The notes below the pieces were generated by a model. That model made no database searches. It was given only the letters and a program-made list of their open reading frames with translations, and had not been told where the DNA came from. Position numbers and translations under genes: made by a program. Shown one piece after another: positions 8,983-17,049 of a DNA stretch of 54,072 bases. Numbering within the stretch: the first letter of the stretch is position 1; every line of letters begins with the position of its first letter. This stretch comes from an uncultured Hungatella sp. (lineage in GTDB: Bacteria; Bacillota; Clostridia; Lachnospirales; Lachnospiraceae): the NCBI GenBank assembly GCA_910577935.1, contig CAJTOT010000012.1, forward strand, positions 37,488-91,559. The letters are read 5' to 3'.

Positions 8983-9909
8983 ATGAATAAATTATTGAAC
9001 GTATCATCATCACCTCATGCCAGGAGCAGTGTGCTGACACAGAATCTTATGTTCGACGTGGCCATTGCCATGATTCCTGCGTCCGTGTATGGTGTATATC
9101 AGTTTGGATTAAAAGCATTGTGTATTTTACTTGTGACGATAGCGGGAGCCGTGCTCAGTGAGTATGTGTATGAGAGCCTTATGGGAAAGCCCGTCACCGT
9201 CATGGACGGAAGCGCCCTGGTGACAGGCCTGATTCTTGGCCTCAACATGCCCCCTGAGATTCCTCTCTGGATTCCGTTTTTGGGAAGTGTCTTTGCCGTC
9301 ATCGTGGTAAAGCAGATTTACGGGGGCTTAGGGCAGAATTTTATGAACCCGGCTCTGGCGGCGAGGTGCTTTCTTCTGATTTCCTTTGCCAACCAGATGT
9401 CTGCCTTTAAGCTGGACGGCGTGTCAGGCGCCACGCCTCTTTCTGCTTTAAAAAACGGGGGAACCGTGGATGTGGCAGCCATGTTTGTGGGGAAGATTCC
9501 GGGAACCATCGGCGAGGTGTCTGTTGTCGCCCTGCTCATCGGCGCGGCGTACCTGCTGGTGAAGAAGGTGATTTCCATCAGGATTCCGGCGGCATACCTG
9601 CTTTCTTTCGCCGTGTTTGTATTTATTTTCGGACAGCATACCCCGGCGTTTGTGCTGGCTCACCTGTGCGGCGGCGGACTGATCTTCGGCGCGTTTTTCA
9701 TGGCCACAGACTATGTGACCAGCCCCATCACTCCCAACGGGCAGATTGTGTTCGGCATTCTTCTGGGGGTTCTCACGGGACTGTTCCGTCTCTTCGGCGG
9801 CTCCGCCGAGGGCGTGTCCTACGCGATTATCATCAGCAACCTGATGGTTCCGCTGATTGAAAAAGTGACCCTTCCGGTTGCATTTGGAAAGGAGGGCAAA
9901 AAAGCATGA
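8983..9909 (+). CDS. rnfD: Rnf electron transport complex subunit D
   Basis: RnfD is an integral membrane, flavin-carrying subunit of the ion pump, related to NqrB. This copy has 308 residues with many hydrophobic helices, the conserved DGSALVTGLILGLNMPP segment and the SGAT flavinylation motif, where Thr151 is the expected covalent FMN site. An AGGAGGGG site sits 6 bases before the ATG. Its stop codon overlaps the rnfG start (ATGA), which indicates translational coupling. Confidence 0.97.
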   Translation: MNKLLNVSSSPHARSSVLTQNLMFDVAIAMIPASVYGVYQFGLKALCILLVTIAGAVLSEYVYESLMGKPVTVMDGSALVTGLILGLNMPPEIPLWIPFLGSVFAVIVVKQIYGGLGQNFMNPALAARCFLLISFANQMSAFKLDGVSGATPLSALKNGGTVDVAAMFVGKIPGTIGEVSVVALLIGAAYLLVKKVISIRIPAAYLLSFAVFVFIFGQHTPAFVLAHLCGGGLIFGAFFMATDYVTSPITPNGQIVFGILLGVLTGLFRLFGGSAEGVSYAIIISNLMVPLIEKVTLPVAFGKEGKKA

Positions 9910-10517
9910 GTAAAGGTGGATTTGTGAAAGACGCCATGATTCTCTTCGCCATCACCCTGGTTGCCGGCGCATGCCTGGGAGGCGCTTACGAGATCACCAA
10001 GGGACCCATCGAGGCGGCGGAGCTGGCGGCGAAGGAAGACGCTTTCCGCACGGTTCTTGCAGACGCGGACACTTTCAGGCTGGACGATTATTCTGCGGCT
10101 CTTGAGAAGGCCAACACGGATGTGGCAGGGATGAATTTCGGCAACGTGCAGGTGGATGAGTGCGCCACCGGCGTAGATGCCTCCGGCGGCGCCATGGGCT
10201 ACGTGGTAACCGCCACCTCCAAGGATGGCTACGGCGGCAATATCACCGTCTCCATCGGCATCACCGCTGAGGGAGAGGTAAAAGGAATCGAGTTTTTGAC
10301 CATCGGCGAGACCGCGGGCCTGGGCATGAATGCCACTCAGCCGGAGTGGAAAGGTCAGTTCGCGGGAAAGACCGTGGAAAGTTTCACTGTAACAAAGTCG
10401 GGCGCGTCGGCGGATAACGAGATTGATGCCATCAGCGGCGCGACCATCACATCAAACGCTGTTACGGGGGCGGTCAACGCTGCTCTCTATTTTACCAACA
10501 GCTGCGTGTCACAGTAG
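9906..10517 (+). CDS. rnfG: Rnf electron transport complex subunit G
   Basis: RnfG is a membrane-anchored subunit with covalently bound FMN on the outer face, related to NqrC. It has one N-terminal membrane helix (residues 8-26), an FMN-binding domain with the GLGM loop, and the motif SGATIT at residues 177-182, where Thr180 should carry the flavin. Length (203 aa) is normal. It overlaps rnfD by 4 bases. Flavin attachment needs an ApbE-type transferase, which is not in this window. Confidence 0.97.
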   Translation: MSKGGFVKDAMILFAITLVAGACLGGAYEITKGPIEAAELAAKEDAFRTVLADADTFRLDDYSAALEKANTDVAGMNFGNVQVDECATGVDASGGAMGYVVTATSKDGYGGNITVSIGITAEGEVKGIEFLTIGETAGLGMNATQPEWKGQFAGKTVESFTVTKSGASADNEIDAISGATITSNAVTGAVNAALYFTNSCVSQ

Positions 10518-10529
10518 GAGGTGGGAAGC

Positions 10530-11321
10530 ATGAATAAATGTATGGAACGTTTATACAACGGCATCATCAAAGAAAATCCGACCTTCGTGCTGATGCTTGG
10601 CATGTGTCCGACGCTGGCGACCACCACGACCGCCGTCAACGGACTGGGGATGGGTCTGACTACCACTGCCGTGTTGATTTTTTCGAATCTTATTATTTCC
10701 GCGCTGAGAAAAATTATTCCGGACAGGGTGCGCATCCCGGCGTACATCGTCATTGTGGCTTCTCTGGTCACGATTGTCCAGCTGCTGCTGCAGGCGTTTA
10801 TCCCCAGCCTCAACGAGTCTCTGGGAATCTTTATCCCTCTGATCGTTGTGAACTGCATCATCCTGGGACGGGCCGAGGCATACGCGGCAAAGAACGGTCC
10901 GGCGGAATCCGCCTTTGACGGCATCGGCATGGGTCTTGGATTCACTCTGGGTCTGACCTGCATCGCTGTCTTCCGTGAGCTTCTGGGTTCCGGTTCTGTG
11001 TTCGGCATCGGAATCATACCGGAGACCTACAATATCAGGATCTTCGGTCTGGCTCCCGGCGCGTTCTTCGTGCTGGCAGGTCTGACTGCCCTTCAGAACA
11101 AGTTCAAGATGCCTTCGGCAACCAACGGCTCCGCGGCAGAGTCCGTGCTGGCCTGCGGAGGAAACTGCATGAGCTGTACCGGGTCTGCCTGCATGGCCAA
11201 CCATGCCACCCTGGAAACCAGGCGGCTTCAGGCGGAAGAGGACGCTCTGGCTGCCAAGAAGGCGGCCCTGGCGGAGAAGCAGGCGCAGCTCAGCGCGAAA
11301 CTGGATAAGAAAGAAAATTAA
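10530..11321 (+). CDS. rnfE: Rnf electron transport complex subunit E with Cys4 tail
   Basis: RnfE is one of two homologous membrane subunits (with RnfA) that form the ion-conducting core. The first ~192 residues are the usual six-helix protein (NPTFVLMLGMCPTLA at the front). An in-frame GTG at 10521 exists, but AGGAGGTG is spaced for the ATG at 10530. The C-terminal tail is unusual: C209-x3-C213-x2-C216-x4-C221 (ACGGNCMSCTGSAC), followed by a Glu/Lys/Ala/Gln-rich coiled coil to residue 263. Four clustered cysteines suggest a metal or Fe-S site, but no such cofactor is known to me in RnfE. Confidence 0.96.
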   Translation: MNKCMERLYNGIIKENPTFVLMLGMCPTLATTTTAVNGLGMGLTTTAVLIFSNLIISALRKIIPDRVRIPAYIVIVASLVTIVQLLLQAFIPSLNESLGIFIPLIVVNCIILGRAEAYAAKNGPAESAFDGIGMGLGFTLGLTCIAVFRELLGSGSVFGIGIIPETYNIRIFGLAPGAFFVLAGLTALQNKFKMPSATNGSAAESVLACGGNCMSCTGSACMANHATLETRRLQAEEDALAAKKAALAEKQAQLSAKLDKKEN

Positions 11322-11336
11322 GGAGGAGCGTAGAAG

Positions 11337-11912
11337 ATGAAAGAACTGATTTTGATAGTTGTAGGCGCTGCTCTGGTCAATAACATTATTCTGAGCCAGT
11401 TTCAGGGCCTGTGTCCCTTCCTGGGCGTGTCCAAGAAGACGGACACTGCCGCGGGCATGGGTGCGGCGGTTATTTTCGTCATCACCCTTGCCAGCTTTGT
11501 CACCAGCCTTATCTACAAGTTTGTCCTGGTGCCTCTTCACATTACCTACCTGCAGACCATCGCGTTTATCCTGGTGATCGCGGCGCTGGTTCAGTTCGTG
11601 GAGATGTTTTTGAAGAAAAGCATGCCATCCCTCTACCAGGCCCTGGGCGTGTTTCTCCCTCTGATCACCACCAACTGCGCGGTTCTGGGGGCGGCGCTGA
11701 CCAACGTGCAGAAGGAGTACAACGTTCTGTTCAGCATTTTCAACGGTCTGGGAACGGCAGTAGGTTTTACCCTTGCCATCGTGCTTCTGGCAAGCATACG
11801 CGAAAGCATTGAAGATAATGATATTCCTGTTAATTTTAAGGGTTCCCCCATTGTTCTGATCACATCAGGTCTGATGGCGATTGCGTTCATGGGCTTTGCC
11901 GGACTTATCTGA
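11337..11912 (+). CDS. rnfA: Rnf electron transport complex subunit A
   Basis: RnfA is the second six-helix core subunit, with inverted topology relative to RnfE. The 191-residue protein shows the family signature NNIILSQFQGLCPFLGVSKK near the start, and a conserved TTNCAVLGAAL in the middle (the membrane Cys that, with its RnfE partner, binds a 2Fe-2S cluster in solved Rnf/Nqr structures). AGGAGG precedes the ATG. Confidence 0.97.
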   Translation: MKELILIVVGAALVNNIILSQFQGLCPFLGVSKKTDTAAGMGAAVIFVITLASFVTSLIYKFVLVPLHITYLQTIAFILVIAALVQFVEMFLKKSMPSLYQALGVFLPLITTNCAVLGAALTNVQKEYNVLFSIFNGLGTAVGFTLAIVLLASIRESIEDNDIPVNFKGSPIVLITSGLMAIAFMGFAGLI

Positions 11913-11929
11913 GGAGGAGGTAGCGTAAT

Positions 11930-12718
11930 ATGATAGGTGTGCTTATGGCGGCCGGCGTCATCGGTGCTATCGGTATCATTATCGGTGTGCTGCTGGGAGC
12001 TGCCAGTGAGAAGTTTAAGGTAGAAGTTGACGAGAGAGAGATTTTGGTCCGGGCGGAGCTGCCGGGAAACAACTGCGGCGGCTGCGGTTTTCCGGGCTGT
12101 GACGGCCTGGCCAATGCCATCGCCGCGGGAACCGCCCCTGTAAGCGGCTGTCCTGTAGGCGGAGCTGCCGTGGCAGACAAGATCGCGGCTATTATGGGCG
12201 TGGAGAGCGGCGGAACTGTCAGGAAGGTGGCGTTTGTAAAGTGCAAGGGCACCTGCGACAAGACAAAAGTGCAGTACAATTACTACGGCATGGACGACTG
12301 CCGGAAGGTATCTGTGGTTCCCGGAGGCGGGGAGAAGGCATGTGTCTACGGATGCATGGGCTACGGCTCCTGTGTAAAGGCATGCGATTTTAACGCCATC
12401 CACGTGGTGGACGGCGTGGCGGTGGTGGACAAGGAGAAATGCGTGGCCTGCGGCAAGTGCGTCGCTGTCTGTCCTAACCGCCTGATTGAGCTGGTTCCCT
12501 ACGATGCCAAGCATCTGGTGCAGTGCTCTTCCCACGATAAGGGCAAGGACGTGAAGGCCAAATGCGACAGCGGCTGCATCGGCTGCACGCTGTGCACGAA
12601 GCAGTGCGAGTCCGACGCCATCCACATGGATAACAATGTGGCAGTGATCGACTATGAGAAGTGTACAAACTGCGGCAAATGCGCGGCCAAATGCCCGGTG
12701 AAGGTGATTAAAGGGTAG
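11930..12718 (+). CDS. rnfB: Rnf electron transport complex subunit B
   Basis: RnfB accepts electrons from reduced ferredoxin. It has one N-terminal membrane helix, then the Rnf-type cluster domain (NNCGGCGFPGCDGLANAIAAG), a Cys-rich middle and several ferredoxin-like 4Fe-4S motifs: CVYGC-x5-CVKAC, CVACGKCVAVCP, CIGCTLCTKQC and CTNCGKCAAKCP. The 262-residue length fits clostridial RnfB. GAGGAGGAGG precedes the start. It is the last gene of the operon; a strong terminator follows within 76 bases. Confidence 0.97.
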   Translation: MIGVLMAAGVIGAIGIIIGVLLGAASEKFKVEVDEREILVRAELPGNNCGGCGFPGCDGLANAIAAGTAPVSGCPVGGAAVADKIAAIMGVESGGTVRKVAFVKCKGTCDKTKVQYNYYGMDDCRKVSVVPGGGEKACVYGCMGYGSCVKACDFNAIHVVDGVAVVDKEKCVACGKCVAVCPNRLIELVPYDAKHLVQCSSHDKGKDVKAKCDSGCIGCTLCTKQCESDAIHMDNNVAVIDYEKCTNCGKCAAKCPVKVIKG

Positions 12719-12746
12719 GCTGGGGCATATAGACAGATTTTACAGG

Positions 12747-12794
12747 CAGGCGGTTTCCGGAAGCTGTTGATTTTCCGGAGACCGCCTGTTTTTT
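12747..12794 (+). terminator. Rho-independent terminator of the rnf operon
   Basis: CAGGCGGTTTCCGG (12747-12760) pairs with CCGGAGACCGCCTG (12775-12788) over 14 pairs with one G-U, followed by six T. Confidence 0.92.
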
Positions 12795-12932
12795 GTATCA
12801 TAGGAAAGTTCTCCGGGACAGGATCGCGCTGCGGCGCGAAAGGGTGCCTGCGGATTTTCGTATTATAACCGAAATATTTCCGAAAAACAAATGCGGAAAC
12901 TCTGAAACGGATAAAAAACGGATATTTTAAGG

Positions 12933-12961
12933 TTGATTTTTGGAAAGAGCTGTGGTATCAT
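12933..12961 (+). promoter_or_regulatory. Promoter of the HTH-Uma2 gene
   Basis: TTGATT (12933-12938), exactly 17 bases, TATCAT (12956-12961), 45 bases before the ATG. The 12795-12930 stretch is otherwise unremarkable. Confidence 0.65.
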
Positions 12962-13005
12962 ACACATAGAAAGTTTACGTGAGATTCTTTTGAAGGGAGT
13001 TTGTT

Positions 13006-13794
13006 ATGACGGTTGCGGAGATGAGAGAGAGAAAGAAAGAACTGGGGTATTCTTATGCGCAGATCGCGGAGCTGTCAGGCATTCCTCTCGGGACCGTGCA
13101 GAAGATATTCAGCGGGGTCACCGCCTCCCCCAGATATGAGACCCTGATGGAGCTGGAGAAGGTTCTTAGAGTTCCGGAGCCATCCCGCGTCTCGGAGCCA
13201 GGGGCGGTTTATGGTGTGAAGAGGCAGGGAGAGTACACGCTGGAGGATTATTATCAGATTCCCGAGGAGAGGAGAGCAGAGCTGATCGACGGGGTGATCT
13301 ACGACATGTCGGCCCCCACATCGTTCCACCAGCTGGTTGCGGGCCTTATCTATACAAAGCTGCTCTCTCACATGCTTGAGACGGGAGGGGAGTGTCTTCC
13401 CATGATCTCTCCCCTGGACGTGCAGCTTGACTGTGATGACAGAACCATGGTTCAGCCGGATGTAATTATCGTTTGCGACAGAGATAAGATTATCGAGAGA
13501 TGCGTCTTCGGCGCCCCGGATTTTATCATTGAGGTTCTCTCCAAGTCCTCCAGCAAGAGAGATTCCGTGATCAAGCTGAACAAGTATATGACCGCCGGAG
13601 TCCGGGAGTACTGGCTCATCGACCCGAAGCGCCAGAAGGTACTGGTCTACCGGTTTCAGAAGGAAGAGTATCCCGTCATTTACGGCTTTGACTCCCGGGT
13701 TCCCGTGGGCATCTGGGACGACGGATTTGCCATCGATTTCCGGGAAGTCTACGAACATATCCGGTTTTTGTATGAGAGAGAGCCGGCGCAGTAG
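13006..13794 (+). CDS. HTH-Uma2 fusion: XRE-like DNA-binding domain plus Uma2-family endonuclease-like domain
   Basis: Residues 1-55 form a Cro/C1-type helix-turn-helix (YAQIAELSGIPLGTVQKIFSG). Residues 75-245 match the Uma2 (DUF820) PD-(D/E)XK-fold family: YTLEDYYQIPEER, ELIDGVIYDMSAPTSFHQ, VQPDVIIVCD with the active Asp, DFIIEVLSKSS with the active Glu, and YWLIDP. Uma2 proteins are abundant in cyanobacteria and scattered in Firmicutes; their biological role is unsettled. The gene has its own promoter and a GAAGGGAG site before the ATG, and no partner gene. The HTH may target the nuclease-like domain to DNA or make the protein self-regulating; both are inference. Confidence 0.9.
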   Translation: MTVAEMRERKKELGYSYAQIAELSGIPLGTVQKIFSGVTASPRYETLMELEKVLRVPEPSRVSEPGAVYGVKRQGEYTLEDYYQIPEERRAELIDGVIYDMSAPTSFHQLVAGLIYTKLLSHMLETGGECLPMISPLDVQLDCDDRTMVQPDVIIVCDRDKIIERCVFGAPDFIIEVLSKSSSKRDSVIKLNKYMTAGVREYWLIDPKRQKVLVYRFQKEEYPVIYGFDSRVPVGIWDDGFAIDFREVYEHIRFLYEREPAQ

Positions 13795-13824
13795 GACCGG
13801 TGCAGCAGGCTGTCAGGGCCGTGT

Positions 13825-13843
13825 CCGGAGGGATAGCCTCCGG
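13825..13843. other. Short hairpin after the Uma2 gene
   Basis: CCGGAGG, loop GATAG, CCTCCGG. No T-run follows, so termination is doubtful. Confidence 0.3.
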
Positions 13844-13946
13844 GCGCGGCGGCGGGGCAGCCAGGCAAAGTTTGCCGCAGTTCTTAGGAATGTTACCGCC
13901 GCTCCGGCAATAGAATGGATAATAATGCCTGGAGCGCCTAAGCCTC

Positions 13947-15278
13947 ATGAGTACAACGATTATTCGCAGGAGATTAATTCCGGCAGTTCTGTTTTCTGTC
14001 ATTCTTTCATCATTACATATCCAGCCAAACGCGTCAGCCGCAAGTCTTCTTCCGGCGTCAGGCGGCAGAGAGAGCGCACCGTCGGTGTATGCGGCAGAAT
14101 CCTCGTTATCCCTCGTCTCCTCTGCCTCCCAGGAAGAGGAGGTTCAGCTGAAACTCAATGCCCAGTCGGCAGTACTGATAGATGCCGAGACAGGGCGGGT
14201 GCTCTACGGGAAGAACGAGAAAGCAGTCCGTCCCATGGCCAGCACGACCAAGATTATGACCTGCATTCTTGTCCTGGAAAACGGGAATCCGGAGGACGAG
14301 ATCGTGGTATCTTCCTACGCAGCCGGACAGCCGAAGGTCCACCTGGGAGCTCCTGCAGGCCGGAGGTTCCGCGTGGGGGATCTTCTGTATTCTCTCATGC
14401 TGGAGTCCCACAACGACTCGGCGGTGATGCTGGCGGAGTACGTGGCGGGAGATGTGAAAACGTTTGCAAACATGATGAACCAGAAGGCGGGAGAGCTGGG
14501 ATGTGAGGATACATGGTTTATTACGCCAAACGGCCTGGACGCCAAGGAGACGGCCGAGGGGGGAGAGGAGAAGATTCACAGCACCACAGCCAGGGATCTG
14601 GCGGTGATTATGAGTTACTGTGCCTGGAAGTCTCCCAAGAGCAAAGAGTTTTTGGAGATCACCGGGACGCAGAATTACTATTTTACAGATCTGGACGGAA
14701 AGGGAAGTTACTCCTGCGTAAACCACAACGCCTTTCTCAACATGATGGACGGGGTCCTGTCGGGAAAGACAGGGTTTACCGGGGGAGCGGGATACTCCTA
14801 TGTGGCGGCCATGGAGGAGGGGGGCAGAAGATATGTGGTCGCGCTCCTGGGCTGCGGCTGGCCCCCCCACAAGACTTACAAGTGGACCGACGCGCAGACG
14901 CTGTACCGCTACGGGCTGGAGGAATATCACAAGGAAGAGCTGAAACGGCCCGGGAGGCTGGAGGGGATACCGGTAAAAGGAGGAATACCGGAGGACGGTT
15001 CCATCGACGGGCAGGCGGTTCTGGAACTGACGGCAGGGCAGGGTGAGAGAGGAGAGGCGCTGGTAAAAGAAGGAGAGCAGGTGGAGGTGACGGCGGCGCT
15101 GCCGGAGTATGTGGCCGCGCCGGTGGAAAGAGGGCAGGCGGTGGGAAAGCTGATCTATTCACTGGGAGACACCACAATCTGCACGGAACCGGTGTATGCG
15201 GCCGAGGATGTGAAAGCCATCGATTATCAGTGGTGTGTCAGGCGGGTTGTGGAAATGTTTTACTGTCATGGCCGGTAA
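13947..15278 (+). CDS. dacF: D-alanyl-D-alanine carboxypeptidase (peptidase S11, low-molecular-weight PBP)
   Basis: The enzyme trims the terminal D-Ala from peptidoglycan pentapeptides outside the membrane. All three active-site motifs are present and well spaced: S99-T-T-K102, S154-x-N156 and K274-T-G276. A signal peptide covers roughly residues 8-32. A PBP5-like C-terminal beta domain follows, but the last residues (VVEMFYCHGR) do not form a clear amphipathic anchor. 443 residues is normal. No strong ribosome-binding site is visible (GGAG 12 bases upstream). The symbol reflects Firmicutes DacF-like proteins and is less certain than the family. It stands alone between the Uma2 gene and the decarboxylase operon. 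Confidence 0.9.
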   Translation: MSTTIIRRRLIPAVLFSVILSSLHIQPNASAASLLPASGGRESAPSVYAAESSLSLVSSASQEEEVQLKLNAQSAVLIDAETGRVLYGKNEKAVRPMASTTKIMTCILVLENGNPEDEIVVSSYAAGQPKVHLGAPAGRRFRVGDLLYSLMLESHNDSAVMLAEYVAGDVKTFANMMNQKAGELGCEDTWFITPNGLDAKETAEGGEEKIHSTTARDLAVIMSYCAWKSPKSKEFLEITGTQNYYFTDLDGKGSYSCVNHNAFLNMMDGVLSGKTGFTGGAGYSYVAAMEEGGRRYVVALLGCGWPPHKTYKWTDAQTLYRYGLEEYHKEELKRPGRLEGIPVKGGIPEDGSIDGQAVLELTAGQGERGEALVKEGEQVEVTAALPEYVAAPVERGQAVGKLIYSLGDTTICTEPVYAAEDVKAIDYQWCVRRVVEMFYCHGR

Positions 15279-15287
15279 TATTGTTTA

Positions 15288-15420
15288 GTTACTGTTTACA
15301 TGCGTTCACAGCAACCAGCAAAAATCCATGAAAATCGCCTGCGGCGATGGGATTTTTGCCTGCCCGTCAGGCTATCATACGGTCAGCGCAGCCAGTGCGC
15401 AGACCTGCCTGAACAGTAAC
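15288..15420. repeat. Structured 133-bp dispersed repeat, copy A
   Basis: The element starts GTTACTGTTTACA and ends TGCCTGAACAGTAAC, so its ends form an imperfect terminal inverted repeat. The interior holds hairpins such as ATCGCC-TGC-GGCGAT and GCCTG-CCCGT-CAGGC. A near-identical copy lies in reverse orientation at 48550-48683; I count only a handful of differences. It has no coding capacity and resembles a MITE or REP-type element. Confidence 0.9.
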
Positions 15421-15440
15421 ATTGTTTACAAAAATGTTAC
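15416..15440. promoter_or_regulatory. Perfect inverted repeat upstream of the decarboxylase promoter
   Basis: GTAACATT (15416-15423), a 9-base spacer, AATGTTAC (15433-15440). The left arm is partly made by the end of repeat copy A. It lies 20 bases before the -35 box, a position suited to an activator or repressor. Regulator unknown. Confidence 0.4.
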
Positions 15441-15459
15441 AATATTCTCCAAAATCCTC

Positions 15460-15488
15460 TTGAAAAACCATGTGTTTAGCGATACAAT
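15460..15488 (+). promoter_or_regulatory. Promoter of the decarboxylase/transcarboxylase operon
   Basis: TTGAAA (15460-15465), 17 bases, TACAAT (15483-15488), a close match to the sigma-70 consensus. The 88-base leader includes a small stem, GACGA-AG-TCGTC (15537-15548). Confidence 0.75.
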
Positions 15489-15576
15489 ATAATCGGCAAA
15501 AATTTGGATTTACCAGGCGATTTTCGTTAAATTTCAGACGAAGTCGTCAAACTATTTTATTATGGAGGACTGCAAA

Positions 15577-17031
15577 ATGAGTAATTCAGCACAGACATCA
15601 GCAAGCAGCCGGATACACATGCTGCTTGATGAGAACAGTTTTGTTGAAGTGGGCGCCTACGTGACAGCCAGGAATACCGACTTCAACATGACAGACAAAG
15701 AAACACCTGCTGATGGTGTGGTGACCGGCTACGGTACGATAGACGGCTGCCTTGTGTATGTGTACAGCCAGGATGCGTCTGTAATGGGCGGCTCCATGGG
15801 TGAGATGCACGCCAAGAAAATCTCCAGTATTTACGCTATGGCCATGAAGATGGGCGCGCCGGTGATCGGACTGGTTGACTGCGCGGGCTTAAGACTTCAG
15901 GAGGCGACAGACGCTCTCCACGGCTTCGGGGAGCTGTACTATCGTCAGACGATGGCTTCCGGCGTGATTCCCCAGATTTCCGCTGTATTCGGCACTTGTG
16001 GCGGAGGCATGGCAGTGTCCTCGGCACTGGCGGATTTTACTTTTATGGAAGAGAAGAAGGCCAAACTGTTTGTGAACTCGCCCAATGCCATTGAGAACAA
16101 TTACACAGGCAAATGTGACACCGCCTCTGCCCAGTATCAGAGCAGCATGGCGGGCAATGTAGATTTTACAGGCAGTGAGGAGGAGATCCTCTCCCAGATC
16201 CGCTCGCTCATAACCATTCTCCCCGCCAACAACGAGGACGATCTGTCCTACGATGAGTGCAGAGACGATTTGAACAGAGTGTGCGCTGACTTAGAGAACT
16301 GTGTGGAGGATACGGGAATCGCTTTGTCTGCTATTTCTGACGAACATTTCTTCATGGAAGTAAAGAAAGATTACGCGCCTTCCATGGTGACTGCCTTTAT
16401 CCGCCTTAACGGGACTACCGTGGGCTGCGTGGCCAACCGCTGCGCCGTGTACGGCGACGACGGTGAGAAGACGGCTGAGTATGAGCCGGTTCTGAACTCG
16501 AAGGGCTGCAGGAAGGCGGCGAAGTTCGTGGATTTCTGCGACGCGTTCAACATTCCCCTGCTCACCCTGGTCAACGTCACCGGCTACAAGGCGGACAAGT
16601 GCAACGAGAAGACCCTGGCAGGCTCTGCAGCCAGACTCACCAGCGCTTTTGCAGGCGCCAGCGTTCCCAAGGTGACAGTCATCATCGGACAGGCATACGG
16701 CACCGCGTATCTGACCATGGGCAGCAAGTCCATCGGGGCTGACCTGGTCTACGCATGGCCCACAGCCGCCATCGGCATGATGGATGCCGTTCCGGCAGCC
16801 AAGATCATGTATGCCGACGAGCTCAAGAACTCTGACAACGCGGCTGCGGTGATCAACGAGAAGGCTGCTGAGTACAGAGAACTTCAGTCCAGCGCCGTGG
16901 CGGCCGCCAGGAGAGGCTATGTGGACGATATTATCCAGGCCTGCGATACCAGAAAGCGTGTGATTGCGGCATTTGAGATGTTGTTCACAAAGAGAGAGGA
17001 TCGTCCATCAAAGAAGCATGGCACGGTATAA
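15577..17031 (+). CDS. mmdA: Acyl-CoA carboxyltransferase subunit (methylmalonyl-CoA decarboxylase alpha / 12S type)
   Basis: It moves a carboxyl group between an acyl-CoA (probably methylmalonyl-CoA/propionyl-CoA) and carrier-bound biotin, in the cytoplasm. The two crotonase-fold halves of the carboxyltransferase family are visible, with oxyanion-hole glycines (GTCGGGMAVSS in the N half, GQAYGTAYLTMGS in the C half) and the YAWPTAAIGMMDA stretch typical of MmdA/PccB-like proteins. Length, 484 aa, is slightly short of PccB. An upstream ATG at 15562 overlaps the Shine-Dalgarno GGAGGA, so 15577 is the start. First gene of five; the acyl-CoA specificity is inferred. Confidence 0.9.
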   Translation: MSNSAQTSASSRIHMLLDENSFVEVGAYVTARNTDFNMTDKETPADGVVTGYGTIDGCLVYVYSQDASVMGGSMGEMHAKKISSIYAMAMKMGAPVIGLVDCAGLRLQEATDALHGFGELYYRQTMASGVIPQISAVFGTCGGGMAVSSALADFTFMEEKKAKLFVNSPNAIENNYTGKCDTASAQYQSSMAGNVDFTGSEEEILSQIRSLITILPANNEDDLSYDECRDDLNRVCADLENCVEDTGIALSAISDEHFFMEVKKDYAPSMVTAFIRLNGTTVGCVANRCAVYGDDGEKTAEYEPVLNSKGCRKAAKFVDFCDAFNIPLLTLVNVTGYKADKCNEKTLAGSAARLTSAFAGASVPKVTVIIGQAYGTAYLTMGSKSIGADLVYAWPTAAIGMMDAVPAAKIMYADELKNSDNAAAVINEKAAEYRELQSSAVAAARRGYVDDIIQACDTRKRVIAAFEMLFTKREDRPSKKHGTV

Positions 17032-17049
17032 ACGAGAGGTGACAGGCAT

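Noticed and set aside
10551..11540. 329-codon minus-strand frame across rnfE and rnfA
   Set aside because: Antisense shadow of conserved rnf genes; no ribosome-binding site or family.
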